Shown: positions 17,329 to 25,125, counted from the first letter of the stretch. The stretch: 64,000 nucleotides of DNA from Cyclobacteriaceae bacterium (GCA_026129485.1 JAHCHY010000007.1:124001-188000), one strand, 5' to 3'. Made by a program: numbers and translations. Notes: generated by a model from the sequence alone, not told the origin.

Positions 17329-17448
17329 GATAAATCCTAACAAACCTGACATTAAAACATGGCATTTTCTGACATAAGGGTTAATACCAACATAGGTATA
17401 TAGTTTTTTAGGTGCATCCTTACACCTGAAAACAAAATCGTATGCCTT

Positions 17449-17625
17449 ATGGAAACCAACAAACAATTAGTTACAATCAAACAAGCTTCTGCCAGAACAG
17501 GTGCAAGTATTTCTTTCCTGAAAAAGCTACTACAAGAAGGGCGCTTGAAACGGTATCGAATTAACTCTGCCGTTTATTTAAGCCTAACGGAATTTGAAAA
17601 AATTGCCGAACCGGCAGAGGCTTAA
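17449..17625 (+). CDS. Small helix-turn-helix (excisionase-like) protein
   Basis: 58 residues from the ATG at 17449. VTIKQASARTGASISFLKKLLQEGRLKRYRINSAVYLSLTEFEKI is laid out as a MerR/excisionase-type helix-turn-helix: two helices, a turn, then a beta wing. The position after the integrase operon and before the structural-type genes suits an excisionase or a small repressor. The 120 bp upstream hold an inverted repeat AGGTG/CACCT (17411-17428) and two CTGACAT words. Confidence 0.7.
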   Translation: METNKQLVTIKQASARTGASISFLKKLLQEGRLKRYRINSAVYLSLTEFEKIAEPAEA

Positions 17626-17637
17626 TTTTTACAGATC

Positions 17638-17973
17638 ATGAGAACACTTCAATTTAAATCGCCTGAACTTGGTGCAGTACCAACTGCCGCGATTATCACC
17701 GGGGCGTCAAACATTGTTTCTTCATTATTTGCTTCATCGGCAGCCAAAAAGACTGCGGCAAGCCAGGCAAGTATTGCTCAAAGTCAAGCTTCAATTGCAG
17801 ATGCTCAAACACGGTTGGCAGAATCCAATCAAAGCTTTGAGTTGACAAAACTTGAAAATGAACGAAGGGCAAGGACACAAACTATCCTGATAATTGTTGG
17901 CGGTGCGGTTGTAGTAACCGGTATTGGTGTTGCTGTTTACTTTTCCAGCCAAAATAAAAAGCAAAAGCCATGA
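17638..17973 (+). CDS. Unknown membrane protein with coiled coil (element module, first)
   Basis: 111 residues starting 12 bp after the small helix-turn-helix gene. A short Ala/Ser-rich N-terminal segment with GASNIVSSLFASSAA leads into a helix built of AxSQASIAxxQ-type repeats (about 38-80), probably a coiled coil. One membrane helix follows (about 83-104, TILIIVGGAVVVTGIGVAVYF), then a basic tail. No family is recognised. The gene overlaps the next by four bases. Confidence 0.7.
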   Translation: MRTLQFKSPELGAVPTAAIITGASNIVSSLFASSAAKKTAASQASIAQSQASIADAQTRLAESNQSFELTKLENERRARTQTILIIVGGAVVVTGIGVAVYFSSQNKKQKP

Positions 17974-18566
17974 GAACATTAACCATAACTCAGCTTGGTT
18001 CCATCCAAGTACCAACATTTCGTGATACCCCAACTAAAGATTGGGATTGTGCCCAGTGGATGATATGGCACAAAGACCTTGTTAAAGCATTTATGGCCGG
18101 TGCATTTGCCAGCAACATCAAATATACTCAGGATAAGGCTATCGAAAACGCAAACAATGTGTTCATAGTCCATTGGAACAAATCGGCCAGTTTCATGAAC
18201 AGTAACTTTTGTGGTTACAAATCAGATTTTTTTAACTACTTCAAAAGTGTTGGTTTAGGCGACATCTTATCTTATTTCCAGGCCGTATTTACGCCAACAG
18301 CAACAGCCACAACCGAAGTAGTTTCATCTGGTGCTAAAGCTGCGACTAACGTGGCGCAATCAGCAGGTCAGGCCGTTGAGAATGTGGCAAAAGGTATTGA
18401 AAACACCTCGTCAGTTACCAAGTGGTTACTTCCGGCTGTTGCCGTAACCCTTGTTGCAGGTATTGGCTACCTATTTTTTACGAATGCACAAAACGTAGTG
18501 CCAAAGGCTGCGAACAAAAAAGCACTTTTCCGCTTTGGCCGGAAATCCAAACAAATTCAAAAATGA
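17970..18566 (+). CDS. Unknown membrane protein (element module, second)
   Basis: 198 residues, ATGA-coupled to the gene before. The N-terminal half has a conserved-looking aromatic pattern (DWDCAQWMIWHKDLVKAF, then IVHWNKSASFMN, then CGYKSDFFNYFKSVGL). The middle is an Ala/Thr/Val-rich helical stretch (about 105-145). One membrane helix lies near 148-170, followed by a basic C-terminus. The layout, an outward domain on a stalk near a membrane anchor, would fit a membrane-bound structural or fusion component, but no homologue could be named. Confidence 0.72.
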   Translation: MRTLTITQLGSIQVPTFRDTPTKDWDCAQWMIWHKDLVKAFMAGAFASNIKYTQDKAIENANNVFIVHWNKSASFMNSNFCGYKSDFFNYFKSVGLGDILSYFQAVFTPTATATTEVVSSGAKAATNVAQSAGQAVENVAKGIENTSSVTKWLLPAVAVTLVAGIGYLFFTNAQNVVPKAANKKALFRFGRKSKQIQK

Positions 18567-18596
18567 AAACGAAAAAAAAGATTGAACAGAAATGAA

Positions 18597-18974
18597 ATGA
18601 CAGGCCTTGAGGGTGATCAAGACAACAACGAAAGCGGCAGCAATTGGGGCTTTGCAATTTTAGCATTGCTTGGACTGGGCGGTGTAGCCTGGTACTTCAT
18701 GTCTTCAAAAGACAAGCTTCTTGCTCCACGTGTACGGACAGAGGAACAAACAAATTCCTTGCGCACAGGAATCAAAAGCATGTATGCGGAACATGGATTA
18801 GTAATTGGCGGTGCTCAACTGGATGCAGCTGTGGATGAATTTTTGTTGCTGGAAAAATCCATGAATTCAAACGATGCGCTTAAACAAATTGAAACCGGGC
18901 TATCAAACACTTCACAAAAAGGACTTGTTTACGGTAACTCACATGGGCTTTATGGCCTATTTCTCAGAGCATAA
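18597..18974 (+). CDS. Unknown membrane protein (element module, third)
   Basis: 125 residues from the ATG at 18597; a TTG at 18582 is an alternative. An acidic N-terminus (LEGDQDNNESGS) precedes one membrane helix (about 19-36). A soluble domain follows with GIKSMYAEHGLVIGGAQLDAAVDEFLLLEKSM, which resembles a small helical packing or peptidoglycan-adaptor domain but matches no named family. It lies 30 bp after the preceding membrane protein and is followed by a hairpin, so the three membrane genes end one transcription unit. Confidence 0.65.
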   Translation: MTGLEGDQDNNESGSNWGFAILALLGLGGVAWYFMSSKDKLLAPRVRTEEQTNSLRTGIKSMYAEHGLVIGGAQLDAAVDEFLLLEKSMNSNDALKQIETGLSNTSQKGLVYGNSHGLYGLFLRA

Positions 18975-18985
18975 TCCTAAATAGG
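18970..18985 (+). repeat. 16-bp exact repeat, copy 1 (CATAATCCTAAATAGG)
   Basis: CATAATCCTAAATAGG overlaps the stop codon of the third membrane gene and recurs exactly at 21853-21868. It contains the palindrome CCTA-AA-TAGG, so it may be a protein-binding site of the element. Confidence 0.6.
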
Positions 18986-18987
18986 AA

Positions 18988-19010
18988 AAGCCCCGTTGGT
19001 AGCGGGGCTT
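18988..19010 (+). terminator. Probable terminator after the membrane-protein module
   Basis: AAGCCCCG (18988-18995) pairs with CGGGGCTT (19003-19010) around a 7-base loop. The following sequence is only moderately T-rich, so efficiency is uncertain. Confidence 0.65.
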
Positions 19011-19049
19011 TAAAATTCTTCAGGCAACAAGATTAAATTTTTTAACCTT

Positions 19050-19229
19050 ATGACAACAAAAATACAAAAAAAAACTGTTTCTGCAAGGCTGAAAACAGTT
19101 CGTACTCTACTCCCCAATAACAGTTTATCAATAGAACAGATCGATAAACTGATCTTAGAACTTCGATCCAATCGCGCCATAGATGCTTGGGAAATAAGAA
19201 GGTTAAAAGCCTTAAAAACACTCATTTGA
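19050..19229 (+). CDS. Small element protein of unknown function
   Basis: 59 residues from the ATG at 19050: basic and helical, with LSIEQIDKLILELRSNRAIDAWEIRRLKAL in the C-terminal half. It starts 40 bp after the terminator and lies 21 bp before the DUF3987 gene, so it probably leads that transcript. It could be a small DNA-binding or replication accessory protein. This is inferred from charge and position only. Confidence 0.55.
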   Translation: MTTKIQKKTVSARLKTVRTLLPNNSLSIEQIDKLILELRSNRAIDAWEIRRLKALKTLI

Positions 19230-19250
19230 GCATTTCAAAACTTTCTTGGC

Positions 19251-20636
19251 ATGTCATTCAAAAATTTTTTGAAATCAGAAGGGTTAGCTACGTTCACTAC
19301 TGACCAGCTAAAGAACGAAGTAATTCGCAGGCAGAGCAATAATACATTTCCGATGCACGTATTCAATGAGAAAATAAAACCGTTTCTCGATACGCTCAAC
19401 AAAGGATATGACTTGCCCGCATCATACATCGGTACCACCCTCCTAAGTGCATACAGCACGGCTATAGGCACTGCATACAAAGTCAATAGTGGTAACGATG
19501 ATTTTGTTTACCTGCCAGTATGGGCGTGTTTATGCGGCATCAGTTCATCGGGCGGCACTACGGCCATAAACAAGCTGTACGCCCCTCTATTCAAAATTCA
19601 ATCCGGCTTTGATTCTGACTGGCAGGAAAAAACCAGGGGATTATCGCGTGAAAAAGTAAACATGGAAAAAATGGAAACGGTTGTTTACCGGGACAGCCAT
19701 ATTCCAACATTGGTGCGTACTATTCTACCCGATAACCCTAAGGGTTTATGTAAACACTCAGATGAACTACTGGAATGGATTAACGGAATGAACCAGCTTA
19801 CCCGGAGGGAAGGGACAGATGAACAGTTTTGGATATCATCCTGGAATTGTACGCCATACAGTGGGATCCGTTCGGGTAAAGATAAGTTTGTAATTCAGCG
19901 CCCCTTTGTAAACGTAATTGGTAAGGCACAGTACCCGATATTGAATAAGCTGTTTACAAACGACAGGGATACTACAGGGTTTATTTTCCGAATGCTCTTT
20001 GCGCTACCGGAAGAAGACAGTATATCACAACGCGACAGCGACTTTGTGATGCCGGCAGAATGGACTGAGCTGCACGAAAGATCACTTACCCGACTTTACA
20101 AAGACCTGCCGGTGCATGATGCTGAAGGAACCAGGTGCTGCGTAATAGACCCACCAGCCAAAAAATTGCTTGACTTATGGAGGCGTGAAAAAACACAGCT
20201 CATTAACCGGCTGGACGATTCAACGGAACAAAACATTAAGGCCGGTATTCTGGGTAAGGTATCGGAGTATGCCTACCGGTTTGCTGCCTTACTGCACTTG
20301 GCCGACAAAACGTTTGACCAAGACTATAGCGCAGACTTTCATATCGCTTTCAAACAGGAAGAATTAATAACTGCCAATACGATGAACCGAGCCTTACAAC
20401 TGGCTGAGTACTTCTACCAAAGCGCCAATGAGGTGTACGACCTGGTACAAAAGAGTTTAAATGCGCCACCAGAGGTGCTGGCCACAGCCTTTATGATGAA
20501 GCGGAATAAGAGTAACGCAGAGATTGGAGAAATGCTTTATAGTAGTAAAACGGATGCTAATAAGGTCAAAGCCAGGCGGCAGATAGAGCGCTGGATCAGG
20601 GAATATCCCCGGGTTTTCGGAGCATATTCAAAATAA
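19251..20636 (+). CDS. DUF3987 replication-type protein
   Basis: 461 residues matching the DUF3987 family found in phages and integrative elements of Bacteroidota, often as the helicase-like part of primase-helicase proteins. Supporting segments are YLPVWACLCGISSSGGTTAINKLYAPLF (P-loop region replaced by SSSGGTT), FISSWNCTPYSGIRS-like ISSWNCTPYSG, FVNVIGKAQYP, DRDTTGFIFRMLFALPEE, and a helical end with IGEMLYSSKTDANKVKARRQIERWI that resembles a winged helix. It probably helps replicate the element. The iteron-like array begins six bases after its stop. Confidence 0.85.
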   Translation: MSFKNFLKSEGLATFTTDQLKNEVIRRQSNNTFPMHVFNEKIKPFLDTLNKGYDLPASYIGTTLLSAYSTAIGTAYKVNSGNDDFVYLPVWACLCGISSSGGTTAINKLYAPLFKIQSGFDSDWQEKTRGLSREKVNMEKMETVVYRDSHIPTLVRTILPDNPKGLCKHSDELLEWINGMNQLTRREGTDEQFWISSWNCTPYSGIRSGKDKFVIQRPFVNVIGKAQYPILNKLFTNDRDTTGFIFRMLFALPEEDSISQRDSDFVMPAEWTELHERSLTRLYKDLPVHDAEGTRCCVIDPPAKKLLDLWRREKTQLINRLDDSTEQNIKAGILGKVSEYAYRFAALLHLADKTFDQDYSADFHIAFKQEELITANTMNRALQLAEYFYQSANEVYDLVQKSLNAPPEVLATAFMMKRNKSNAEIGEMLYSSKTDANKVKARRQIERWIREYPRVFGAYSK

Positions 20637-20641
20637 AAAAG

Positions 20642-20949
20642 TGTTCCGGTCAAAAAGGCCAATAAATATCCTTTTAAGATGGATTAAGCCTAATTAGCAC
20701 CGGAACATTTTCGGAACAAATCGGAACAAAGTATGCGAATACAGCAAAATTTCGAGGTTTTAGCGGAACAGAAAATGTTCCGGTTACCGGAACAAAATGT
20801 GTTCCGGCAAAACGGCCTAAACACTATCAAAAACGGGGGTTTTGTTTCGATTTGTTCCGATTTTGTTCCGGCCAAATTGAGCTTGTTTCCGTGTTTTTAC
20901 TCAAAAAACGAAAATTTTGGGGCTTTTTAAAGTGAAAAAAATCGGAACA
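20642..20949. repeat. Iteron-like array: 11 exact CGGAACA/TGTTCCG heptamers, candidate replication origin
   Basis: Forward CGGAACA begins at 20701, 20712, 20722, 20764, 20788 and 20943. Reverse TGTTCCG begins at 20642, 20776, 20800, 20853 and 20864. A degenerate copy TGTTTCG is at 20843. Neighbouring copies are 10-12 bp apart, close to one helical turn, and the surrounding sequence is AT-rich. The array fills the whole 330-bp gap between the DUF3987 gene and the DnaB-N-domain gene. It is the best candidate for the element's origin or for a dense operator. Confidence 0.75.
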
Positions 20950-20966
20950 CTTTTCAGAAATTGAAT

Positions 20967-21674
20967 ATGGACAATTTCAGGCTAAATCTGGAGCAAACAA
21001 TAATCGGGGCATGCCTGCTGGAAAATGGCTACAGCCGGGTAGCCGGTGTGCTTACCAGCCGGAATTTTACCCAATCAGAGTACTACAACCATCGCACAAT
21101 TTTTGAAGCCATTGAACGTCTTTACCCCATGTGGCCGATTGACCTGATTACGGTTCTGCATGAGATTAATAAAAATGGTTACGCCTCATACCTGGCAGGT
21201 TGTACCGCCAAAGTTTGCAGCTCTGATAACCTTCGGTACCATGCTTTCATACTCCTGCAGCTCAGTATGCGCGATGTCCTTATCCATGCCCTTGACAAAG
21301 TACGGTCCGCACATATAAGCAGTACCACTCATGCAGCCATACAGGAAATAATCGATGAATGCCTGGACACCGGTAACGATATACTGGAAATATATCCAAA
21401 AGCATTATCATACCTTGAAACTACCGGAGCGGAAGAATTCCTACTTGCGGACATCCGCAAGCTGAATGAAGGTATTGATCGTAAAATCAAAGTTATAAAA
21501 GCCCAGGCGCACATTGATTGCCTGATCAACAACCTGAACCAATTAAGTACAGAGGGACCTGATACAACCACACGATTAACCTTAGCAAGATTAGCTGAGC
21601 TTATTAAGGGGATTCTTGTAAAGGGGAAAGTTAATTTGGGTACGCTGGAAGCATTGAACAAGATTGAGATATGA
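20967..21674 (+). CDS. DnaB N-terminal-domain protein without helicase domain
   Basis: 235 residues from the ATG at 20967; a TTG six bases upstream is also possible. The first 110 residues match the N-terminal domain of replicative helicase DnaB: LEQTIIGACLLENGYSRVAGVLTSRNF, then YYNHRTIFEAIERLY, then PIDLITVLHEINKNGY. The RecA-like ATPase domain is missing. The rest is helical with no motif seen. Stand-alone DnaB-N proteins in elements may recruit or block the host helicase or primase. The place next to the iteron-like array supports a replication role. Confidence 0.82.
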   Translation: MDNFRLNLEQTIIGACLLENGYSRVAGVLTSRNFTQSEYYNHRTIFEAIERLYPMWPIDLITVLHEINKNGYASYLAGCTAKVCSSDNLRYHAFILLQLSMRDVLIHALDKVRSAHISSTTHAAIQEIIDECLDTGNDILEIYPKALSYLETTGAEEFLLADIRKLNEGIDRKIKVIKAQAHIDCLINNLNQLSTEGPDTTTRLTLARLAELIKGILVKGKVNLGTLEALNKIEI

Positions 21675-21687
21675 TAAACAGTTTAAG

Positions 21688-21868
21688 AACCGTTCAGGGT
21701 AAACCATTGGCTAACCGTTAAACGGTTCGCCAACATAAGTGGCAACATCTTGCTAACACCCAAAAAACACCCTGCTAACATACCTTAAAGCATAAATTTC
21801 TTGATGATTATCAGCCTTGCGCTTTACACTACAATTGTTTTGAAACCGTTCCCATAATCCTAAATAGG
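21688..21868. repeat. Repeat-rich gap: AACCGTT words, 25-bp repeat copy 1 and 16-bp repeat copy 2
   Basis: AACCGTT occurs at 21688, 21713 and 21844 and inverted at 21721. The pair at 21713-21727 forms the 15-bp palindrome AACCGTTAAACGGTT. TGCTAACA-type words also recur (21749, 21773). Positions 21808-21832 are the first copy of a 25-bp repeat found again at 25173-25197, and 21853-21868 is the second CATAATCCTAAATAGG. The 230-bp gap 21675-21904 separates the plus-strand replication genes from the minus-strand cargo and holds no ORF. Confidence 0.6.
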
Positions 21869-21904
21869 GTATGCGACCTCAGAGGCGGGATCGCCCCATG
21901 AAGA

Positions 21905-22990
21905 TTACTTCTTCAAAATTGTCAGGAGTTGGTGGTTAAGATAGAGTTTCTCTTTGCCTACCTGAACACTTTTCAAGACACCTATTTTTTCCAGCTCAGC
22001 CAGGTAGCTACCGGCTGTTTTCAGCTTGGCTATACCGGCAGCTTCAAGGAATTGCCTTTTGCAATACGGCCGATGAAAAAGTACTTCTACAAGGTCTTTT
22101 GAATAGATTTTAGGCAGTTTCTTTTCGATCGTTTTTCCAACCATGGTCATGGTTTTAGAAATTAATTCTATTTTCGATAAGGTGTGCACACTGGTAGCCT
22201 CTACTGCTTTAATCATGTACAGTATCCACTCCTGCCATGCTTCTTTTTCGGTAACTTCCCTGAGCCTTTGATAGTACTCGGCTTTATGTTCGATCACATA
22301 ACGGCTCAGGTAAATGACGGGTAGGGAAAGTAAGCCCTGCTGCACCAGGTAGATAATATTCAAAATCCTTCCGGTACGTCCGTTGCCATCAGCAAAAGGA
22401 TGAATGGCTTCAAACTGATAATGGATAAGGGCCATCTTAATGAGTGGATCCAAGCTATCATCGGGAATGTTTATGAATTGCTCCAGGTCATGAAGCTTAT
22501 TCCGGATAATAGTTTCGCCTTCGGGCGGTGTATATACAATCTCACCCGTGCGATCATTCCTGATTTGAGTTCCGGGTATTACACGAATTGCTGCCTGATT
22601 CTGCTTGAGTAGCTGAACTATTTTAACACACAGGTTAGTTGTAATCAGGCCTTTCTTTTTCACTTGTTCATACGCATACCAAAGCGCTTCCTTGTAAAAC
22701 AGAACTTCCTTGGTAGCCGGGTTCTCAACCCTGCGATCAGCTACGGCAGACTGATACAATTCGTCATGAGTTGTAATAATGTTTTCGATCTCGGAGCTTG
22801 CCTTCGCTTCCTGCAAACCGATGGTATCTACCAATACAGCCGGGTTGGGAAGTTGTGTAATCGAACCGTCTAACTTGGCCAGTGCACGGTTGGCAGCTAT
22901 AGCCGCTTTAAGAATAGCTTTCGTTTCCAGTTCTGTTTTAGGAGGCAAAGCCGGTAGCGAATTATGAGGTTTATCCGGATGGTGTTTCAT
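21905..22990 (-). CDS. Fic-family protein (AMP-transferase type, class II layout)
   Basis: 361 residues from the ATG at 22990; a TTG at 23035 would add 15 residues and overlap the upstream gene. The catalytic motif HPFADGNGRTGR (His197 to Arg208) is complete. An N-terminal inhibitory-helix motif Ser65-xxx-Glu69-Asn70 (SSEIEN) indicates self-inhibition, as in class II Fic proteins. The C-terminal part holds a winged-helix-like segment (FLEAAGIAKLKTAGSYLAELEKIGVL). Fic proteins usually transfer AMP to target proteins. The target is unknown. It is the last gene of the element's minus-strand cargo block. Confidence 0.93.
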   Translation of the reverse strand: MKHHPDKPHNSLPALPPKTELETKAILKAAIAANRALAKLDGSITQLPNPAVLVDTIGLQEAKASSEIENIITTHDELYQSAVADRRVENPATKEVLFYKEALWYAYEQVKKKGLITTNLCVKIVQLLKQNQAAIRVIPGTQIRNDRTGEIVYTPPEGETIIRNKLHDLEQFINIPDDSLDPLIKMALIHYQFEAIHPFADGNGRTGRILNIIYLVQQGLLSLPVIYLSRYVIEHKAEYYQRLREVTEKEAWQEWILYMIKAVEATSVHTLSKIELISKTMTMVGKTIEKKLPKIYSKDLVEVLFHRPYCKRQFLEAAGIAKLKTAGSYLAELEKIGVLKSVQVGKEKLYLNHQLLTILKK

Positions 22991-23021
22991 TTCGACATGG
23001 GCAACTAATACTCTTTTGAAT

Positions 23022-24326
23022 TTAAACGAGGTCAAATTTAGTTATTTTTTGCCCTCGTTCAAACAACGAGGGCATAGTGCGCCCTCGAGCCTTATCCTTG
23101 AGTGAGCTTCGTAATACAAAGATACGCAACATTGCGGATCCGCTGCCCATTGCAGCAAAGGCATTTGCAAGCTGCATACCCAACTGGCTTTTGCTGCTGT
23201 GTGTTTCGCCCGGAATAACTATTTGCAGTTTGTAACGCTGCAACTGGCCCAGCATAGCCATAGGGCCGGGCAGGGTAAAGGTGTTGGCGGGCTGTGCCGG
23301 GGTTTGATCGGCAGAAATGAAGCCGAGTTTAGTTGCCGGTTGCCGGTTGTTGGTTGCTGGTTTCAGGTTGCTGGATGGTTTTTTGTCTTTGGCCTTTTTC
23401 TTGCGCTTTTTAGTATCTTTGCTTTGCAGGGGTTGAAACGACAGCGGAGTTTCAGAGCCTTTTGACTTTTCAATGCCGAGAACTGTACCATTGAGCCCCT
23501 GTTTTTTTATTGCCTGGCTTCTCAGGTCAAATCCACTCAGCAAAAGAATTTTTTTCTTATTGAAAAACTTTGTGGTTATCACTACCATGAATAAATCTGT
23601 TTCCAGAACAATTTTATCTTCTTCCTCTTTTTTGTTCTTCACTTTACCAAACTTTCCATGCTTAATCGTGGATGGAATTATTTTTTCGGGCTTTAACCCG
23701 ATTTCTTCCATTTCTTTACCGTGCTTGCCCATGATGTGAGCAAGCCCAAAACCCTTACCTGTCTTGCTGTTATGCTCGCCCCAAACAAAATCTATATGGC
23801 CAATGCCTTTGCGGTAGATGGCATGCTGTACTTCGCCTGATTTTTCTTTCATTAAATGAAGTATGGCTTTATCTGGCTTGTTTCTGAATTGGGAATAGTT
23901 TTTTCCAAAATCAAAATCGGGCTTAACCTTGCCAAGTCCATTTTCAAAGCTCTTTAATCCTTTTGCAAAAAGTTGCTTTTTAAATGCGGCTTTATCTTCC
24001 GAATAGATATTAACCAGGTCGATAAAATCTACTGGCTTTTGGTTAATGTATTTTGCGCCCTGATCTGCCTGAAGGTGAAATGCGTGGTCTATTTCTTTAA
24101 TTCTTTTCTGAACGGATTTTTCCACATTACTATTACTGAAACCTTGCTCTGCCTTTTCCAGTAATTTTTGCTGCTCCTGTTCCAGCGCCAGGTAGCCATC
24201 CAGGTATTCAATAAACTTTCGCAGGTCAAATTTTGTATCACCGGATTTACCTAACTCTTTTCTTCCTACTTGCACTAATTCTCTTAGGCCCATGCCGGGG
24301 TGGTATTTTATTGGTTCAAACTCCAC
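23022..24326 (-). CDS. PBECR-like nuclease-domain protein with truncated P-loop-like tail
   Basis: 434 residues from the first conventional start, GTG at 24326. Coding-quality sequence continues in frame for 48 more codons to an ATA at 24470, right after a stop. Order: helical N-terminal part (1-130), then a domain near 150-290 with HAIYRKGIGHIDFVWG and GKGFGLAHIMGKHG. These match the phage Barnase-EndoU-ColicinE5/RelE-like (PBECR) nuclease group, with candidate catalytic His. A Lys-rich linker follows. The tail resembles the start of a RecA/AAA ATPase (IVIPGETHSSKSQLGMQLANA), but its Walker-A Gly is Ser and the domain is cut off by the Fic gene region. It is possibly a decaying gene. Confidence 0.72.
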   Translation of the reverse strand: MEFEPIKYHPGMGLRELVQVGRKELGKSGDTKFDLRKFIEYLDGYLALEQEQQKLLEKAEQGFSNSNVEKSVQKRIKEIDHAFHLQADQGAKYINQKPVDFIDLVNIYSEDKAAFKKQLFAKGLKSFENGLGKVKPDFDFGKNYSQFRNKPDKAILHLMKEKSGEVQHAIYRKGIGHIDFVWGEHNSKTGKGFGLAHIMGKHGKEMEEIGLKPEKIIPSTIKHGKFGKVKNKKEEEDKIVLETDLFMVVITTKFFNKKKILLLSGFDLRSQAIKKQGLNGTVLGIEKSKGSETPLSFQPLQSKDTKKRKKKAKDKKPSSNLKPATNNRQPATKLGFISADQTPAQPANTFTLPGPMAMLGQLQRYKLQIVIPGETHSSKSQLGMQLANAFAAMGSGSAMLRIFVLRSSLKDKARGRTMPSLFERGQKITKFDLV

Positions 24327-24414
24327 CTGGTTTGCGCCAACCAGGTTTTGTTCGGTGCACTGCTTTATAAACTTAGCCAGCTTGGCGCGTACCTGTTCAA
24401 GGTCTTTTGCCGTG

Positions 24415-24840
24415 CTAAGGTTTAGCGCGTTGCCGTTTATCCGGTAACTGAGATAAAGCGTTAGTTGTATTTATCGTATATAGCAGTTGTTTAAATTCTG
24501 GCTCTGTTATCAAATGGTAGGAGTGAAGCTTCTTAAAAAGCCGTGATATGCTGCCTGCAGGAAAGTGTAGCCAAGCAGGATAACGTCCAGAATTATTACT
24601 CCACGAATAGCATGTCCATGCAATAATGCAGAGGTTAAAGTAATAAGTGCCTGTGCTGGGTATGGGGTCAATTGATATAATGAACCCAGGCCGCACGTAA
24701 TCAATCCGGTCAATGTATAGATTTTCGTAATGCCAGGAATATTTAATTCCTGCTTTTCTGAATAAATTTCTAAGCATCAGCAAGTGCTTGTTGCGATGAT
24801 TACTCTTTTTCTTCATAAAAGCTACTTTTCGGGAAGACAT
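24415..24840 (-). CDS. Cargo protein of unknown function
   Basis: 141 residues, start ATG at 24840, with a second ATG eight codons on. Basic N-terminus (MKKKSNHRNK from the second Met), then an aromatic-rich middle (YSWHYENLYIDRIDYVRPGF, IIAWTCYSW, RYPAWLHFPAG) and a helical end. No family is recognised. The last 56 bases overlap, in another frame, the unconventional 5' extension of the next gene, so the true C-terminus may differ. Confidence 0.55.
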   Translation of the reverse strand: MSSRKVAFMKKKSNHRNKHLLMLRNLFRKAGIKYSWHYENLYIDRIDYVRPGFIISIDPIPSTGTYYFNLCIIAWTCYSWSNNSGRYPAWLHFPAGSISRLFKKLHSYHLITEPEFKQLLYTINTTNALSQLPDKRQRAKP

Positions 24841-24856
24841 TCGTTTTGTTAGCTAC

Positions 24857-25125
24857 TCAAGGTTCTTCGTAAACAACCTTAACACGATGTCCAATTTCGT
24901 TTTGTAGTTTGTTTGCCAGTACCATCCCGCGTTTGTTATACTTTTCCCAGTCGATGGGGCAGGGCACTTTATCTGAAAATCCTTTTTTAACTCATCAGAC
25001 ATCTTAAATCCTTCCAACCCGTCTATCTCCAGATCATCACCAGCCGAACCGATGCATACCCCTTCACTGTCCCAAAAAAGGGCAGTATAATCAGACATCA
25101 CTTTAATAATGTATTTCATTTTCAT
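24857..25125 (-). pseudogene. Frameshifted small cargo gene (one base lost in an A-run)
   Basis: The frame from ATG at 25125 reads MKMKYIIKVMSDYTALFWDS and on to MSDELKK, then a run of six A (24983-24988 on the plus strand as T). The shifted frame continues as GFSDKVPCPIDWEKYNKRGM, then VLANKLQNEIGHRVKVVYEEP, ending TGA at 24857-24859. One more A would join both into about 90 residues. DWEKYNKRGMVLANKLQNEIG has the pattern of a small family seen beside genes of mobile elements. It is either a true frameshift mutation, a homopolymer sequencing error or, less likely, a slippery site. Confidence 0.7.

Noticed and set aside
20733-20930. 65-residue plus-strand ORF
   Set aside because: It lies wholly within the heptamer array, and its composition follows the repeats (EQKMFRLPEQNVF), so it is a by-product of the repeat region.
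20642-20949. CRISPR array as explanation of the repeats
   Set aside because: Units are only 7 bp, in both orientations, with spacers of 3-40 bp, and no cas genes are nearby.
23022-24326. Active ATPase domain at the C-terminus
   Set aside because: The P-loop-like GETHSSKS lacks the Gly before Lys, and the chain ends soon after with no Walker B motif.
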